Notes: generated from the letters alone by a model not told the origin. A stretch of 64,000 bases of DNA from Methylibium petroleiphilum PM1 (GCF_000015725.1 NC_008825.1:434001-498000), one strand, 5' to 3'. Shown: positions 1-8,512, counted from the first letter of the stretch. Program-made: numbers and translations.

Positions 1-2
1 CC

Positions 3-377
3 ATCCTGGCCATCGGCATCGGGGTCGGCATCGACTACGGCATCTACCTCATGACGCGCATCTGCGAGGAATACCAGGTGGCCAACAAGGACCTGGGCGT
101 GGCGATCCGGGTGGCGCTCAAGACCTGCGGCAAGGCCATCTTCTTCACCGCCTCGCTGATGACGATCGGGCTGGCGCCGTGGTACTTCCTGTCGGAGCTC
201 AAGTTCCTCTCCGACACCGGGCTGCTGCTGGTGATCCTGATGCTCATCAACATGGTGCTGGCGCTGGTGCTGCTGCCGCTGCTGGTGTACCTGATCAAGC
301 CCAAGTTCCTCGACAGCGACATGTCGGCCCTGTCCGAATCCCTGGAGAAGAAGCCTCAGACGGCGGTGCCTGCCTGA
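3..377 (+). CDS. RND/MMPL-family transporter, C-terminal end (partial)
   Basis: This is the 3' end of an RND-superfamily efflux or lipid transporter; the window starts inside it, so only about 124 C-terminal residues are visible. The segment opens with GIGVGIDYGIYL, the glycine-rich transmembrane motif with an Asp that carries protons in RND/MMPL pumps. It is followed by two or three hydrophobic helices (around LMTIGLAPWYFL and LLLVILMLINMVLALVLLPL) and a charged cytosolic tail ending KKPQTAVPA. The protein sits in the inner membrane. It lies 71 bp upstream of a DUF1329 gene on the same strand, so it is probably the first gene or genes of that operon. The substrate cannot be read from this fragment. 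Confidence 0.85.
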   Translation: MLAIGIGVGIDYGIYLMTRICEEYQVANKDLGVAIRVALKTCGKAIFFTASLMTIGLAPWYFLSELKFLSDTGLLLVILMLINMVLALVLLPLLVYLIKPKFLDSDMSALSESLEKKPQTAVPA

Positions 378-448
378 GCCCTGTGAGAGTGCGCCGCCCC
401 CCGCTGGGTGGGGACTGCGAATTGTCGACAACGAAGTAGGAGACGACC

Positions 449-1816
449 ATGCATATCAGAAAGTACGACCACGACTACAGCCGACGCTTCTTCATGGAGC
501 AGGCCGCCAAGGGCATTGCGACGGCGGGGGTGCTGGGTCCGCTGTGGCCGATGATCGCGAACTCCGCGGACATCACCAAGGCCTACCCGGACGAGCTGAT
601 GTCGATCGACGCCTGGTCCAAGGGCAAGATCAAGACCGGTGACTTCATCACCGCCGAGAACGTCGACATCGTCAAGGACCTGCTCGACCCCGTGGCTTAC
701 CAGGAAGTCAAGACCATGGGGCGGCGCATCCGCATCGTGCCGACCACCAAGGATGTGACCCGGATGTTCCCGCACGAATACCTGGAGGCGACCCTGCGCA
801 ACCAGGGCAAGGCGAAGTTCGACGCCGGCGGCAACATCGTGTCGCCCGATGGCAAGCCCTGGATCGGCGGCAACCCCTTCCCCGATGCGAAGACCGGTGT
901 GGAGGTGGCGGCCAACCTCACGCTGTGCTGGGGTCGCCACGACAACTCCATCTACGCCATCCGCGACTGGGAGATCGCGCCCGACGGTTCGCAGAGCTAC
1001 CAGTACGACTTCGCCTGGGTGGAGGAGAACTCGGTCGCGCGCGCCCAGGCCAAGAGCTTCCCCGGGGGCGAGGACAAGCTGCGCTACCAGGCCGTGTTCT
1101 TCACCTCGCCGGTCGACGTGAAGGGCACCAGCTACCTGAGCACCTGGTACTACGACCAGCGCAAGTTCCCCGATCTCTCCGGCTACCTGCCCGCCTTCAA
1201 GCGCGTGCGCAAGTTCCCGACCAACCAGCGCTTCGAGCCGCTGGTGGCCGGGGTGAACTTCTATCTGTCCGACGCCTGGGCGTCCGGCGACCCGATGCTG
1301 ACCTGGGGCAACTACAAGATCGTCGGCCGCGGCCCGATGCTCGGTGCGCAGTCGCAGACCTGGTACGGCGATCACCCGAACTGGGAACGCCCGGTGCATG
1401 GCGGTCCCAAGGGCATCACCTTCTTCGACACCAACATGGAGCTGTGCCCCGACGTGGTGGTGTTCGAGGCCGAACCCGTGGGCTACCCGCGTGCGCCGGT
1501 CAGCAAGAAGCGGGTGTGGGTCGACACGCGGAACATGATGTTCGTGGCCTACGTGACCTACGACCGCCGCGGCGATCTCTTCAAGTCCTTCGAGCCGCAG
1601 TTCAGCCTGTACGAGAAGGGCGACAAGAAGCTGATGGACGGCAGCCACACCGCGTGGTCGTGGACCGCGGTGACCTGCCACAACATCCAGGACGGCCGCA
1701 TGACGCGCTTCCTGCAGACCAAGAGCATCGCCGGAGGCGTTTCGCAGGGCTACAACGTCGAGGGCACCTTCGACAAGTACCTGACCGAGCAGGCGCTGCA
1801 ACGTCTGGGGACCTGA
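449..1816 (+). CDS. DUF1329 family protein with Tat signal
   Basis: A 455-aa DUF1329 protein, a family of exported proteins related in fold to LolA/LolB-type lipid carriers; the exact role is not established. The N-terminus carries a twin-arginine signal, SRRFFM at residues 11-16, followed by a hydrophobic stretch (GIATAGVLGPLWPMI). Export in a folded state is therefore likely. The start ATG is preceded by a GGAG-type site (aggagacgacc). It is followed after 2 bp by the YCF48-type gene and then by a DUF1302 gene. This is the recurrent DUF1329/DUF1302 pairing seen near genes for hydrophobic substrates. A role in moving a lipid-like compound through the periplasm is inference. Confidence 0.85.
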   Translation: MHIRKYDHDYSRRFFMEQAAKGIATAGVLGPLWPMIANSADITKAYPDELMSIDAWSKGKIKTGDFITAENVDIVKDLLDPVAYQEVKTMGRRIRIVPTTKDVTRMFPHEYLEATLRNQGKAKFDAGGNIVSPDGKPWIGGNPFPDAKTGVEVAANLTLCWGRHDNSIYAIRDWEIAPDGSQSYQYDFAWVEENSVARAQAKSFPGGEDKLRYQAVFFTSPVDVKGTSYLSTWYYDQRKFPDLSGYLPAFKRVRKFPTNQRFEPLVAGVNFYLSDAWASGDPMLTWGNYKIVGRGPMLGAQSQTWYGDHPNWERPVHGGPKGITFFDTNMELCPDVVVFEAEPVGYPRAPVSKKRVWVDTRNMMFVAYVTYDRRGDLFKSFEPQFSLYEKGDKKLMDGSHTAWSWTAVTCHNIQDGRMTRFLQTKSIAGGVSQGYNVEGTFDKYLTEQALQRLGT

Positions 1817-1818
1817 GC

Positions 1819-2826
1819 ATGTCCGAAGGTCGGCAACACGCGCGGCCCGCCGCTCGCGCCGGGCTGTTCGCGCGGTTCGCGGCGATGGCGGTGCTGCTGT
1901 CGGGGGCTGCGGTGTCGATGGCGGCACCGCCGTCATCCGGCGCCAAGCTTCTGCGCCACGGCACGGCGCACGATGCTCTGTACGACGTGGTGTTCGAAGG
2001 GGAGAAGGGCATCGCGGTGGGGGCGTTCGGCAACGTGCTGGCCACGACCGACGGCGGGGCGACATGGCAGGTCCAGGCCTTCCCGATGAAGCACCTGGCG
2101 CTGATGGCCGTGGCGATGCGCGAAGGCAAATGCATCGCCGTCGGCCAGACCGGCCTGGTGTATGCGGCAGCCGACTGCAAGACCTGGAAGGCTGCGCCCT
2201 CCATGACCAAGTCGCGCCTGCTCGCCGTCGACGTCACCCGCCAAGGCCTCGCCTACGCCGTGGGCGCCTTCGGCACCATCCTCAAGTCCACCGACTGGGG
2301 CCAGTCCTGGGCCGTGCAGACCGTCGACTGGAGCACCATCACCGATGACGGCGCCGAACCCCACCTCTACGACATCCACGTCGCCGAGGACGGCAGCGTC
2401 ACCGCCGTGGGCGAATTCGAACTCGTCCTGCGCAGCAGCGACGGCCAGCAGTGGAAAGCCCTGCACAAGGGAGAACGCTCCCTGTTCGGCCTGTCCGTCG
2501 TCGAAGGCGGCAAGAAGATGTACGCCAGCGGCCAGAGCGGCGCGCTGCTCAGCAGCGCCGACGGCGGCGCCACCTGGACCTCGCACAAGACCGGCACCGG
2601 CGCCATCCTGACCGGCGTGCACGCGACCGCCCAGGGCGAAGTGCTCGCCAGCGGCATCAACGCCGTGGTCCTCAGCCGCGACGGCGGGGCCACCTGGAGC
2701 CCGCTGAACTCCAAGCTCGTGCGCAACGCCTGGTACCAGGCGCTGGCTGCGAGCGAAGGCACCGGCGGCAAGCGGCGCCTGGTGGCGGTGGGAGCCGGTG
2801 GAACGATCCTGGAACTCGATCTTTGA
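1819..2826 (+). CDS. YCF48/BNR-repeat exported protein
   Basis: A 335-aa protein with an N-terminal signal segment (AAMAVLLSGAAVSMAA, about residues 20-36) and repeated beta-propeller blades. The repeats are of the type TTDGGATW, KSTDWGQSW, SSADGGATW and LSRDGGATW, typical of BNR/YCF48 (photosystem II assembly factor HCF136-like) proteins. Nothing suggests photosynthesis here; the fold is probably a periplasmic scaffold. I chose the ATG 2 bp after the DUF1329 stop. The same reading frame stays open much further upstream, but that part runs through the DUF1329 gene in another frame. The four neighbours (RND, DUF1329, this gene, DUF1302) appear to be one transcription unit. Confidence 0.85.
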   Translation: MSEGRQHARPAARAGLFARFAAMAVLLSGAAVSMAAPPSSGAKLLRHGTAHDALYDVVFEGEKGIAVGAFGNVLATTDGGATWQVQAFPMKHLALMAVAMREGKCIAVGQTGLVYAAADCKTWKAAPSMTKSRLLAVDVTRQGLAYAVGAFGTILKSTDWGQSWAVQTVDWSTITDDGAEPHLYDIHVAEDGSVTAVGEFELVLRSSDGQQWKALHKGERSLFGLSVVEGGKKMYASGQSGALLSSADGGATWTSHKTGTGAILTGVHATAQGEVLASGINAVVLSRDGGATWSPLNSKLVRNAWYQALAASEGTGGKRRLVAVGAGGTILELDL

Positions 2827-2848
2827 CCTACAACGAGGAGACAACAGC

Positions 2849-4696
2849 GTGAAGAAGATTCGTACAGAAATCTCTCAGCGGCACGCCATCGCAGTAGCTG
2901 CGTTGGTCGCGCTGTGCGGGTCGGCCCAGGCGGCCGAATGGGCCTTCTCGGGCTTCATCCGACAGGAGTTGGCGGTCAAGACCACCGACGACCAGAACCT
3001 CACGACCCAGAACGGCAACTCCACCAACGGAGTGACCTACCCCAACAACAGCGTGCTGTTCCCAGGTACCACGCTGACCCGCCCGGGCGAGTACAAGAAA
3101 GACGCCGACATCAACTGGTTCGCCACCCGCGTGGACCTCAACTTCGACGGCAAGCTCACCGAGTCACTCAAGGCCACCATCAAGCTGCGCGGCATCGTCG
3201 ACGAGACCCGCGCCGTCGAAGACGCCTACGGCACGCGCACCGTCGGCGGCGCCAGCACCGGCGTGGGCGACATCAACTCCGGCAGCAGCTTCCGCCAGGC
3301 CTTCGGCGGCACCGCTGGCGGCCCGCTGGCCTACGCCACCGACCGCGCGCTGATCGACCTGCCCGCCTTCTACCTCGACTACAACAACGGCCCGCTGTGG
3401 CTGCGCGCGGGCAACCAGCAGATCGCCTGGGGCGAGGCGCTGTTCTTCCGCGTCGCCGACCAGCCCAACGGCCTGGACCTGCGCGGCCACCTGTTCGGCG
3501 TCGCCGCCGAAGAGTACTCCGACACCCGCCGCTCCGCGCTCGGCCTGCGCGCCAACTACCGCGTCAACGAGAAGATGGATGTCGACGGCTTCGTGCAGCG
3601 CTTCGCGCCCACGCTGCTGCCCAACGGCGAGACCGGCTACAACCTCATCCAGGACCAGTTCACCGTCGACCAGCGGCCCGGCTACGAGGACGTCAAGAAC
3701 AAGTGGAACGTCGGCTTCCGCCTGAAGGGCGAGGCCGGCGGCTTCGGCTACCAGGCCTTCGCCATCAACCGCACCAACCCCGACGGCGTCTACAAGTGGT
3801 CGGCCGCCAAGGGAGAGAACGTCTTGCCGGGCACCGCGTTCGCGGTGCAGCCGACCGGCGTCTGGAGCGCCGAGGAATGGTTCCGCGGAGCCTCCAACTC
3901 GCGCCTGAACGGTATCGAGGGCGTGGCCACCTCCATGAACTTCATCACCGCGGCCGGCGACCCCTACGGCCTGGTCGGTCTGGCCACCGCCTGCGGTGCC
4001 GAACGCGCGGTCTACGGCGACTTCAAGCTCGGCAGCAAGGCGGCAGCGTCGTGCATCCTGGACACCTTCTTCACGCCGGGCGTGGCCGGGCCGCTGCGCG
4101 GCTGGCTGAGCCGCGAGTACAAGCGCGAGACGGTGTTCGGTGGCGGCATCAACCGGGTGTTCGAGGGCGAGCCCGACTCGCTGCTCGACCAGCTGATCGG
4201 GCGCTTCGAGTTCTCGTACACGCCCAACAAGCACTTCACCAACCCGACGCTGGGCGACTACATCGAGAAGGACGAGTACCAGTTCGCCTTCATCATGGAG
4301 AAGTACCACAAGTTCACCAGCGCCTTCCCGGCGACCTACTTCGTGGCGCAGTGGCTGCACAAGTCCAGGAGCGACCTGTTCGGGCGCTACCTGGGCGGCG
4401 TGGGCAACACCCCGGGCGACAACCCGAGCGGGCAGTCGGGCGGCTTCAACGCGGTGGCGCTGGCGCTGCAGCAGCCGTCGCCGACGCTGGAGTACCGCTT
4501 CGACTTCGCGATCCTGACCGACCTCAAGGGCGGCTGGTACGCGCAGCCGGGCGTGAAGTGGAAGCCCACCAAGTCGATCCAGGCCGACCTCTACCTCAAC
4601 GCCGTGTACTCCCAGAACAAGGGCGAGTACCGCGACTTCGTCGACGGCCTGCAGCACAACAACGAAATCTTCGCCCGCGTGGCTTATCAGTTCTGA
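2849..4696 (+). CDS. DUF1302 outer-membrane family protein
   Basis: A 615-aa DUF1302 protein, predicted to be an outer-membrane beta-barrel. The GTG start at 2849 follows a GAGGAG site at 2835-2840 with 8-nt spacing. An upstream in-frame ATG at 2798 would overlap the preceding gene and hide the signal peptide. The signal peptide is clear (AVAALVALCGSAQA, then AEWAFSG). The mature part has alternating aromatic and polar strands and ends in ...EIFARVAYQF, the terminal Phe that barrels use for BAM recognition. It is the last gene before a strong terminator. Together with the RND pump and DUF1329 it would supply inner-membrane, periplasmic and outer-membrane parts of one transport route (inference). 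Confidence 0.88.
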   Translation: MKKIRTEISQRHAIAVAALVALCGSAQAAEWAFSGFIRQELAVKTTDDQNLTTQNGNSTNGVTYPNNSVLFPGTTLTRPGEYKKDADINWFATRVDLNFDGKLTESLKATIKLRGIVDETRAVEDAYGTRTVGGASTGVGDINSGSSFRQAFGGTAGGPLAYATDRALIDLPAFYLDYNNGPLWLRAGNQQIAWGEALFFRVADQPNGLDLRGHLFGVAAEEYSDTRRSALGLRANYRVNEKMDVDGFVQRFAPTLLPNGETGYNLIQDQFTVDQRPGYEDVKNKWNVGFRLKGEAGGFGYQAFAINRTNPDGVYKWSAAKGENVLPGTAFAVQPTGVWSAEEWFRGASNSRLNGIEGVATSMNFITAAGDPYGLVGLATACGAERAVYGDFKLGSKAAASCILDTFFTPGVAGPLRGWLSREYKRETVFGGGINRVFEGEPDSLLDQLIGRFEFSYTPNKHFTNPTLGDYIEKDEYQFAFIMEKYHKFTSAFPATYFVAQWLHKSRSDLFGRYLGGVGNTPGDNPSGQSGGFNAVALALQQPSPTLEYRFDFAILTDLKGGWYAQPGVKWKPTKSIQADLYLNAVYSQNKGEYRDFVDGLQHNNEIFARVAYQF

Positions 4697-4760
4697 GTGG
4701 TCGTCATGGTGTATCGATCCTGACCCTGTCGCGCTCGCGGCAGGGCTCGATACCCATTTG

Positions 4761-4794
4761 CACCGGCTGCCTGTCCGGCAGCCGGTGTCTTTTT
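4761..4794 (+). terminator. Rho-independent terminator after DUF1302 gene
   Basis: A perfect 11-bp inverted repeat (4761-4771 pairing with 4777-4787) with a 5-nt loop, followed by TCTTTTT at 4788-4794. It closes the DUF1329/YCF48/DUF1302 unit 64 bp after the last stop codon. The remaining bases up to the next gene at 4981 show no feature I can support. Confidence 0.9.
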
Positions 4795-4980
4795 GCATTT
4801 GCAGAACGCTGCCGGCGCTGCTGCACCGTTGTGGGCGGGCCGCAGACCCGAGGCCGTGCATGCGCGAGCCAGCCTGGCGCAGGCACTCCCCAGCTTGGAC
4901 GCCGCGTTTCACGGCGGGCCCCCACCATCCCCCCTCCGGCGGGGTGGATGGTGCCGGGCGCTGGAACTACGCTCATTCGC

Positions 4981-5253
4981 ATGAGCTACGCCGCCTTCCT
5001 GTCGTTCAACAATCGCGCCGCGCTGGCGCGCTCCGCCAGCGCCGGGTGCTACACCTGCCTGGGCAGCTTCACGCCCGCCGACGTTCGCCACTGGATCCAC
5101 GACGACACCACGGCGCTGTGCCCGATCTGCGGTGCCGACACGGTGCTGCCCGGCGTGAGCGATGCGGCGACGCTGCATTCGGCACGCGCTTCGCAGTTCG
5201 AGGAAGCCGAGACGGTGCCCGCCGCTCTGTCGATCACGCCCGAGTGGCTGTAG
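4981..5253 (+). CDS. Small zinc-ribbon-like protein
   Basis: A 90-aa cytosolic protein with no signal peptide. Two CxxC knuckles (CYTC at residues 23-26 and CPIC near residue 48) are separated by about 22 residues with a conserved-looking HWI between them. This is the layout of a small zinc ribbon. Similar short proteins are conserved in proteobacteria without a known role. The ATG at 4981 is the only sensible start; the frame upstream is open only as a shadow of the DUF1302 gene. It is a single gene between a terminator and an unrelated secreted-protein gene. Confidence 0.6.
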   Translation: MSYAAFLSFNNRAALARSASAGCYTCLGSFTPADVRHWIHDDTTALCPICGADTVLPGVSDAATLHSARASQFEEAETVPAALSITPEWL

Positions 5254-5332
5254 CCGGCGCCGGCTGTCGCGCGTTCGGCGCACCTGGCGCTGCGTACACT
5301 GGCGCCGCTCGCACCGGGGAGAGGGGTCACCG

Positions 5333-5890
5333 ATGAACAATTGCAGGCGCCATGGCGCCCTCACGCCGGCTCGAACCGGCGGAGACGGCGGCCCCGTCGG
5401 GTCGCTCGATGCCCATCCGCGGCGGCCCCTCGAGGGCCGTGCTTGCGGTGGGGGCCGGCGGGGGCTCATTCCGGTCCTGGCAGGTTCGCTGCTGCTGTGG
5501 CTGCCGGTCGCCTCCTCGGCCGGCGAACGCGCCTACCGCTGCGAGGTGGTCGAACATTTGATCCAGCAGGGCCCGAACGGCGCGATCGCCCGGCCGGCCA
5601 ATCCCTACCTGATCGGCGTGGTGTTCACCGTGGATCGCACGGCCGGGCGGCCGGCCGCGGGACCTGCCGTGGGGACCGGTTCGACGCCGGCCTTCGGACG
5701 CGTCGACGGCCGGGTGCAGGTGCTGGCCGCTGGCAATAGCGAGAGCTCCTTCGTGGCCACATCGGTGGCGCCTGCCACGGGCGGCGGTGTCCACTTCTCG
5801 GCCATCCGGGTGGAGGAGTACGCATTCGAGGCAAAGAAGCCCTTCGTGCTGATGGAAGGTTCGATGGTGATCTCCGGGACCTGCGAATAA
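5333..5890 (+). CDS. Hypothetical secreted protein
   Basis: A 185-aa protein I do not recognise. A hydrophobic signal-like stretch (LIPVLAGSLLLWLPVASSA) begins only around residue 45, after an unusually long Gly/Arg-rich N-terminus. The mature part would start near GERAYRC and contains two cysteines (YRCEVV and the terminal GTCE), possibly forming a disulfide. The ATG at 5333 follows a GGGGAGAGG run. The odd N-terminus could mean that a short signal peptide in the adjacent frame (an ATG near 5409) was split off by an indel in the G-rich run around 5455. Codon use otherwise matches the neighbours. Confidence 0.55.
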   Translation: MNNCRRHGALTPARTGGDGGPVGSLDAHPRRPLEGRACGGGRRGLIPVLAGSLLLWLPVASSAGERAYRCEVVEHLIQQGPNGAIARPANPYLIGVVFTVDRTAGRPAAGPAVGTGSTPAFGRVDGRVQVLAAGNSESSFVATSVAPATGGGVHFSAIRVEEYAFEAKKPFVLMEGSMVISGTCE

Positions 5891-5907
5891 CTCCGGCGAC
5901 GACGACG

Positions 5908-6364
5908 ATGACGAAAGGGGTCCGTGCGACCCGGGCCGCCGCCGCGCTGTTGCCGCGGCTGCTGTCCGGCTGCGCCAGCCACTACTCCAGCCGCCGCCGG
6001 GCCCCACCGCGCAGCTGCGGTTCAAGACCTGGAGCACATATGCGCACATCGACCCCGAACGCTCGTGCAAGACCCGCTGGCGGCTCGACGTACCGGTGGT
6101 CAAGGGCAAGGACGCGTGGTGAGCATCCAGGCCGGCGTGCCGCTGCGCATCGAGGAGGGCATGACGATGGACACGGTGTTCTCCGGCGGCCATTGCACGG
6201 TGGCGGCGAGTTTCCTGCCCGAGGCCGATGCGGTCTACGAGTCGGAGTTCATCACCGACGCCCGACGCTGCCGCCTGCGTCGGCGGCTCGATCCCGATGG
6301 CGCCCGCATGCCCGAGCCCAGCGCGAAACCCGACACGCCGATACATTGCGAGTTCTCGCTGTAG
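5908..6364 (+). pseudogene. Lipoprotein gene broken by two frameshifts
   Basis: Three reading frames must be joined to recover one coherent lipoprotein of about 152 aa. The first piece has a signal and lipobox (LLSGC). The second, in the next frame from about 5988, reads PPPGPTAQLRFKTWSTYAHI onward to KGKDAW, then stops at 6118-6121. The third runs from VSIQAGVPLRIEEG to CEFSL at 6364. Each junction is repaired by adding one base, a C at the CC at 5987-5988 and a G at the GG at 6118-6119. Both look like single-base losses in short homopolymers. It is either a true pseudogene or an assembly error. Four cysteines in the mature part suggest an exported, disulfide-bonded protein. Confidence 0.6.
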
Positions 6365-6441
6365 CGTGGTGGGCGCCGCGGATCTCGCTCCGTGCACGTT
6401 GCGTTGCTGATTCGCTTGCGTAGCCACTTGAAAGGACAGCC

Positions 6442-7092
6442 TTGATTCGACGAAAACTGATCATCGCCACCGGACTGTTGTCGTTCTTGGTCGGGTGCGG
6501 CACCCCTGTTTCTCGCAACACAACGCCGGCCGCGCTTGCGGAGAAGGCCGTCATCATCGTGTCGGTTTCGCACGATGTCGAGTTTCGCGCAGGGGCCAAT
6601 GCGATCGTCCACATGGACGCGGAGTCGATGAGCACGCAGGTGCTGCTCAAGTCCGTCCAGGAGGGTCTGGTCGTGCCGGTGGCCAGCGATTTCAGTGATC
6701 GAAGAGGGCATCTGTACGTGCTGGAAGTCGAGCCAGGTCCGCACAGGTTCAACGGGTGGCAAGTCGTCAGTGGCGGCATGCGAATCGTCCGCAAAGAGCC
6801 CGTCGGTGATCTGACTTTCGACGTGAAGAAGGGTGACGTGCTTTACCTCGGCAACATCCACTCGCGGCTCGAGGATGGTCATTGGGTGCTTGGGGGGCGG
6901 TCGGCGCGCAGCGGCGTTCCGGTGGTCGTCGACCGAAGCGACCAGGACATCCCTCTCGCGGAAGCGAAGATTCCCGCGCTCGCCGGCAAGGTGCAGAGCG
7001 CCGTGCTGCCGGTCGGGCTGTGGGCACGGAGTTTGTCCAACGACGCGCGGAGCGTTGCACCGATCGTCGTCCCCCCGCCGATCCGGAAGTAG
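6442..7092 (+). CDS. Hypothetical lipoprotein
   Basis: A 216-aa lipoprotein starting with TTG behind an AAAGGA site. The signal peptide ends in a lipobox (SFLVGC, Cys19). The mature protein is beta-rich, with a segment LEVEPGPHRFNGW resembling the core of small DUF2846-like lipoproteins; that match is weak. It has lower G+C and more mixed third positions than its neighbours, which could mean it arrived by transfer. It stands alone between the broken lipoprotein gene and a GST gene. The function is unknown. Confidence 0.6.
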   Translation: MIRRKLIIATGLLSFLVGCGTPVSRNTTPAALAEKAVIIVSVSHDVEFRAGANAIVHMDAESMSTQVLLKSVQEGLVVPVASDFSDRRGHLYVLEVEPGPHRFNGWQVVSGGMRIVRKEPVGDLTFDVKKGDVLYLGNIHSRLEDGHWVLGGRSARSGVPVVVDRSDQDIPLAEAKIPALAGKVQSAVLPVGLWARSLSNDARSVAPIVVPPPIRK

Positions 7093-7159
7093 CGCCGGGA
7101 AAGCCCGAAACCTCCGCAGCGCTGTCTTCTCTCTTCGTCCGCCATCGGAGTCCGTGACC

Positions 7160-7813
7160 ATGCAACTCATTGGCATGCTCGATTCGCCCTACGTCCGCCG
7201 CGTCGCGGTGTCGCTGCAGCTGCTGGGGCTGCCGTTCGAGCACCGCTCGATCTCGGTGTTCCGGGGCTTCGACACGTTTCGCCAGATCAGCCCGGTGGTC
7301 AAGGCGCCGTCGCTGGTGTGCGATGACGGCAGCGTGCTGCTCGACTCGAACCTGATCCTCGAACACGCCGAGACGCTGGCGGCGGCCCTGCCCGCGGCGC
7401 GGCGCCGCAGCCTGATGCCGGCCGACCCGGCCGCGCGGCTGCGCACGCTGAGCCTGCTGGGCCTGGCGCTCGCTGCCTGCGAGAAGAGCGTGCAGATCGT
7501 CTACGAGAACCTGCGCCCGGCCGACAAGGTGCATGCGCCGTGGTTCGACCGCGTCAGCGGCCAGCTGCGCGTGGCCTACGGCGAACTGGAGGCTGCGCTG
7601 GCGCAGCGGCCGCTGGCGGTGGACAGCGACCACATCGACCAGGCCGGCGTCTCCATCGCGGTTGCCTGGCGCTTCACGCAGGCGCTGATCCCCGAGATGG
7701 TGGACGCCGCGGCACATCCGCGGCTCGCCGCGCATGCGGCGCAGGCCGAGGCGCTGCCGGCCTTCCGTGCCGCGCCCCACGGCGAGGGCAGCTACCCGGC
7801 CGCGACCGTGTAG
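7160..7813 (+). CDS. Glutathione S-transferase family protein
   Basis: A 217-aa cytosolic GST. The N-terminal thioredoxin-like domain starts MQLIGMLDSPYVRRVAVSL, with the catalytic-type Ser in DSPYVRR. It contains the cis-Pro region VVKAPSLV and the glutathione-binding LLDSNLILEH. The helical C-terminal domain covers about residues 85-215. The start ATG at 7160 matches the family N-terminus; the frame upstream is a shadow of the lipoprotein gene. GSTs of this type conjugate or reduce electrophiles with glutathione. No neighbouring pathway gene fixes the substrate. Confidence 0.88.
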   Translation: MQLIGMLDSPYVRRVAVSLQLLGLPFEHRSISVFRGFDTFRQISPVVKAPSLVCDDGSVLLDSNLILEHAETLAAALPAARRRSLMPADPAARLRTLSLLGLALAACEKSVQIVYENLRPADKVHAPWFDRVSGQLRVAYGELEAALAQRPLAVDSDHIDQAGVSIAVAWRFTQALIPEMVDAAAHPRLAAHAAQAEALPAFRAAPHGEGSYPAATV

Positions 7814-7860
7814 CGCCGGCCGGCGCATCGCCGTCTCATCTCGCGTGTGACGGCGGTGCG

Positions 7861-8238
7861 CTAGATGTCGGGGCCACGCGCGAACTCGTCGTAGGCGGCC
7901 ACCGCATGGGCCGCATACATCAGCGACGGTCCGCCGCCCATGTAGACGGCGACGCCCAGCGCTTCATCCAGCTCCTGCCGCGACGCGCCGAGCTTCGCCA
8001 ACGCCTGCATGTGAAACCCGATGCACGGGTCGCAGCGCGCGGCCACGCTCAGTGCCACCGCGATCAGCTCCTTGGTCTTCTTGTCCAGCGCGCCATCGGC
8101 CATCGCTGCGCGGCCCAGCTCGCCGAAACCCTTCATCACGTCGGGGACGCCCGTGCGCAGGGTGGCGAGCCGAGCGGAAATATCCAGCGTCAGCTCTCGG
8201 TACGGGGCGGGAGGGCGGTTGTCGGTGCGGTCGGCCAT
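7861..8238 (-). CDS. Carboxymuconolactone decarboxylase/AhpD-like protein
   Basis: A 125-aa CMD-family protein. It carries the AhpD-type redox motif CDPCIGFH (Cys69, Cys72, His76) with the upstream Glu57 of the usual E-x11-CxxC-x3-H pattern. Such proteins act as small peroxidases or disulfide reductases in the cytosol, often as trimers. It lies 19 bp downstream of a DUF2892 gene on the same strand, so the two are probably cotranscribed. The partner reductase is not in the window. Confidence 0.85.
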   Translation of the reverse strand: MADRTDNRPPAPYRELTLDISARLATLRTGVPDVMKGFGELGRAAMADGALDKKTKELIAVALSVAARCDPCIGFHMQALAKLGASRQELDEALGVAVYMGGGPSLMYAAHAVAAYDEFARGPDI

Positions 8239-8257
8239 GGCAGTGCGTGCCTGTCGC

Positions 8258-8455
8258 TCACTTGCCGCTGCGCGTGGCGCAGGTGTTCAGCCCGAACGGC
8301 AGGTAGGCGGGGCAGAAGCGGAACAGACCGGTGGCGATCGGCACCACGCCGAGCCAGCCCCAGGGACCGATGACGCCTGCCACGGTGGCGGCGATCAGTG
8401 CGGCGCCGACGACGATGCGCACGCTGCGGTCGAGGGTTCCGACGTTGGGGTTCAT
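8258..8455 (-). CDS. DUF2892 family membrane protein
   Basis: A 65-aa inner-membrane protein. It begins MNPNVGTLDRSVRIVVGAAL, has two short hydrophobic helices around a WGW turn, and ends with FRFCPAYLPFGLNTC. This is the signature of DUF2892 (the YgaP C-terminal type) proteins. A Cys pair near the C-terminus is conserved in the family. It heads a two-gene unit with the AhpD-like gene. The role is unknown; the family is often found beside rhodanese and redox genes. Confidence 0.85.
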   Translation of the reverse strand: MNPNVGTLDRSVRIVVGAALIAATVAGVIGPWGWLGVVPIATGLFRFCPAYLPFGLNTCATRSGK

Positions 8456-8512
8456 GGCGTTTCTCCTGGAGTGAAGCCGGCCTCATCATCTCGCCGTGCG
8501 GCGGGTGCGGCG

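Noticed and set aside
3164..4912. A 582-codon minus-strand frame opposite DUF1302
   Set aside because: It runs through the terminator, overlaps a well-supported gene and has no recognisable motif.
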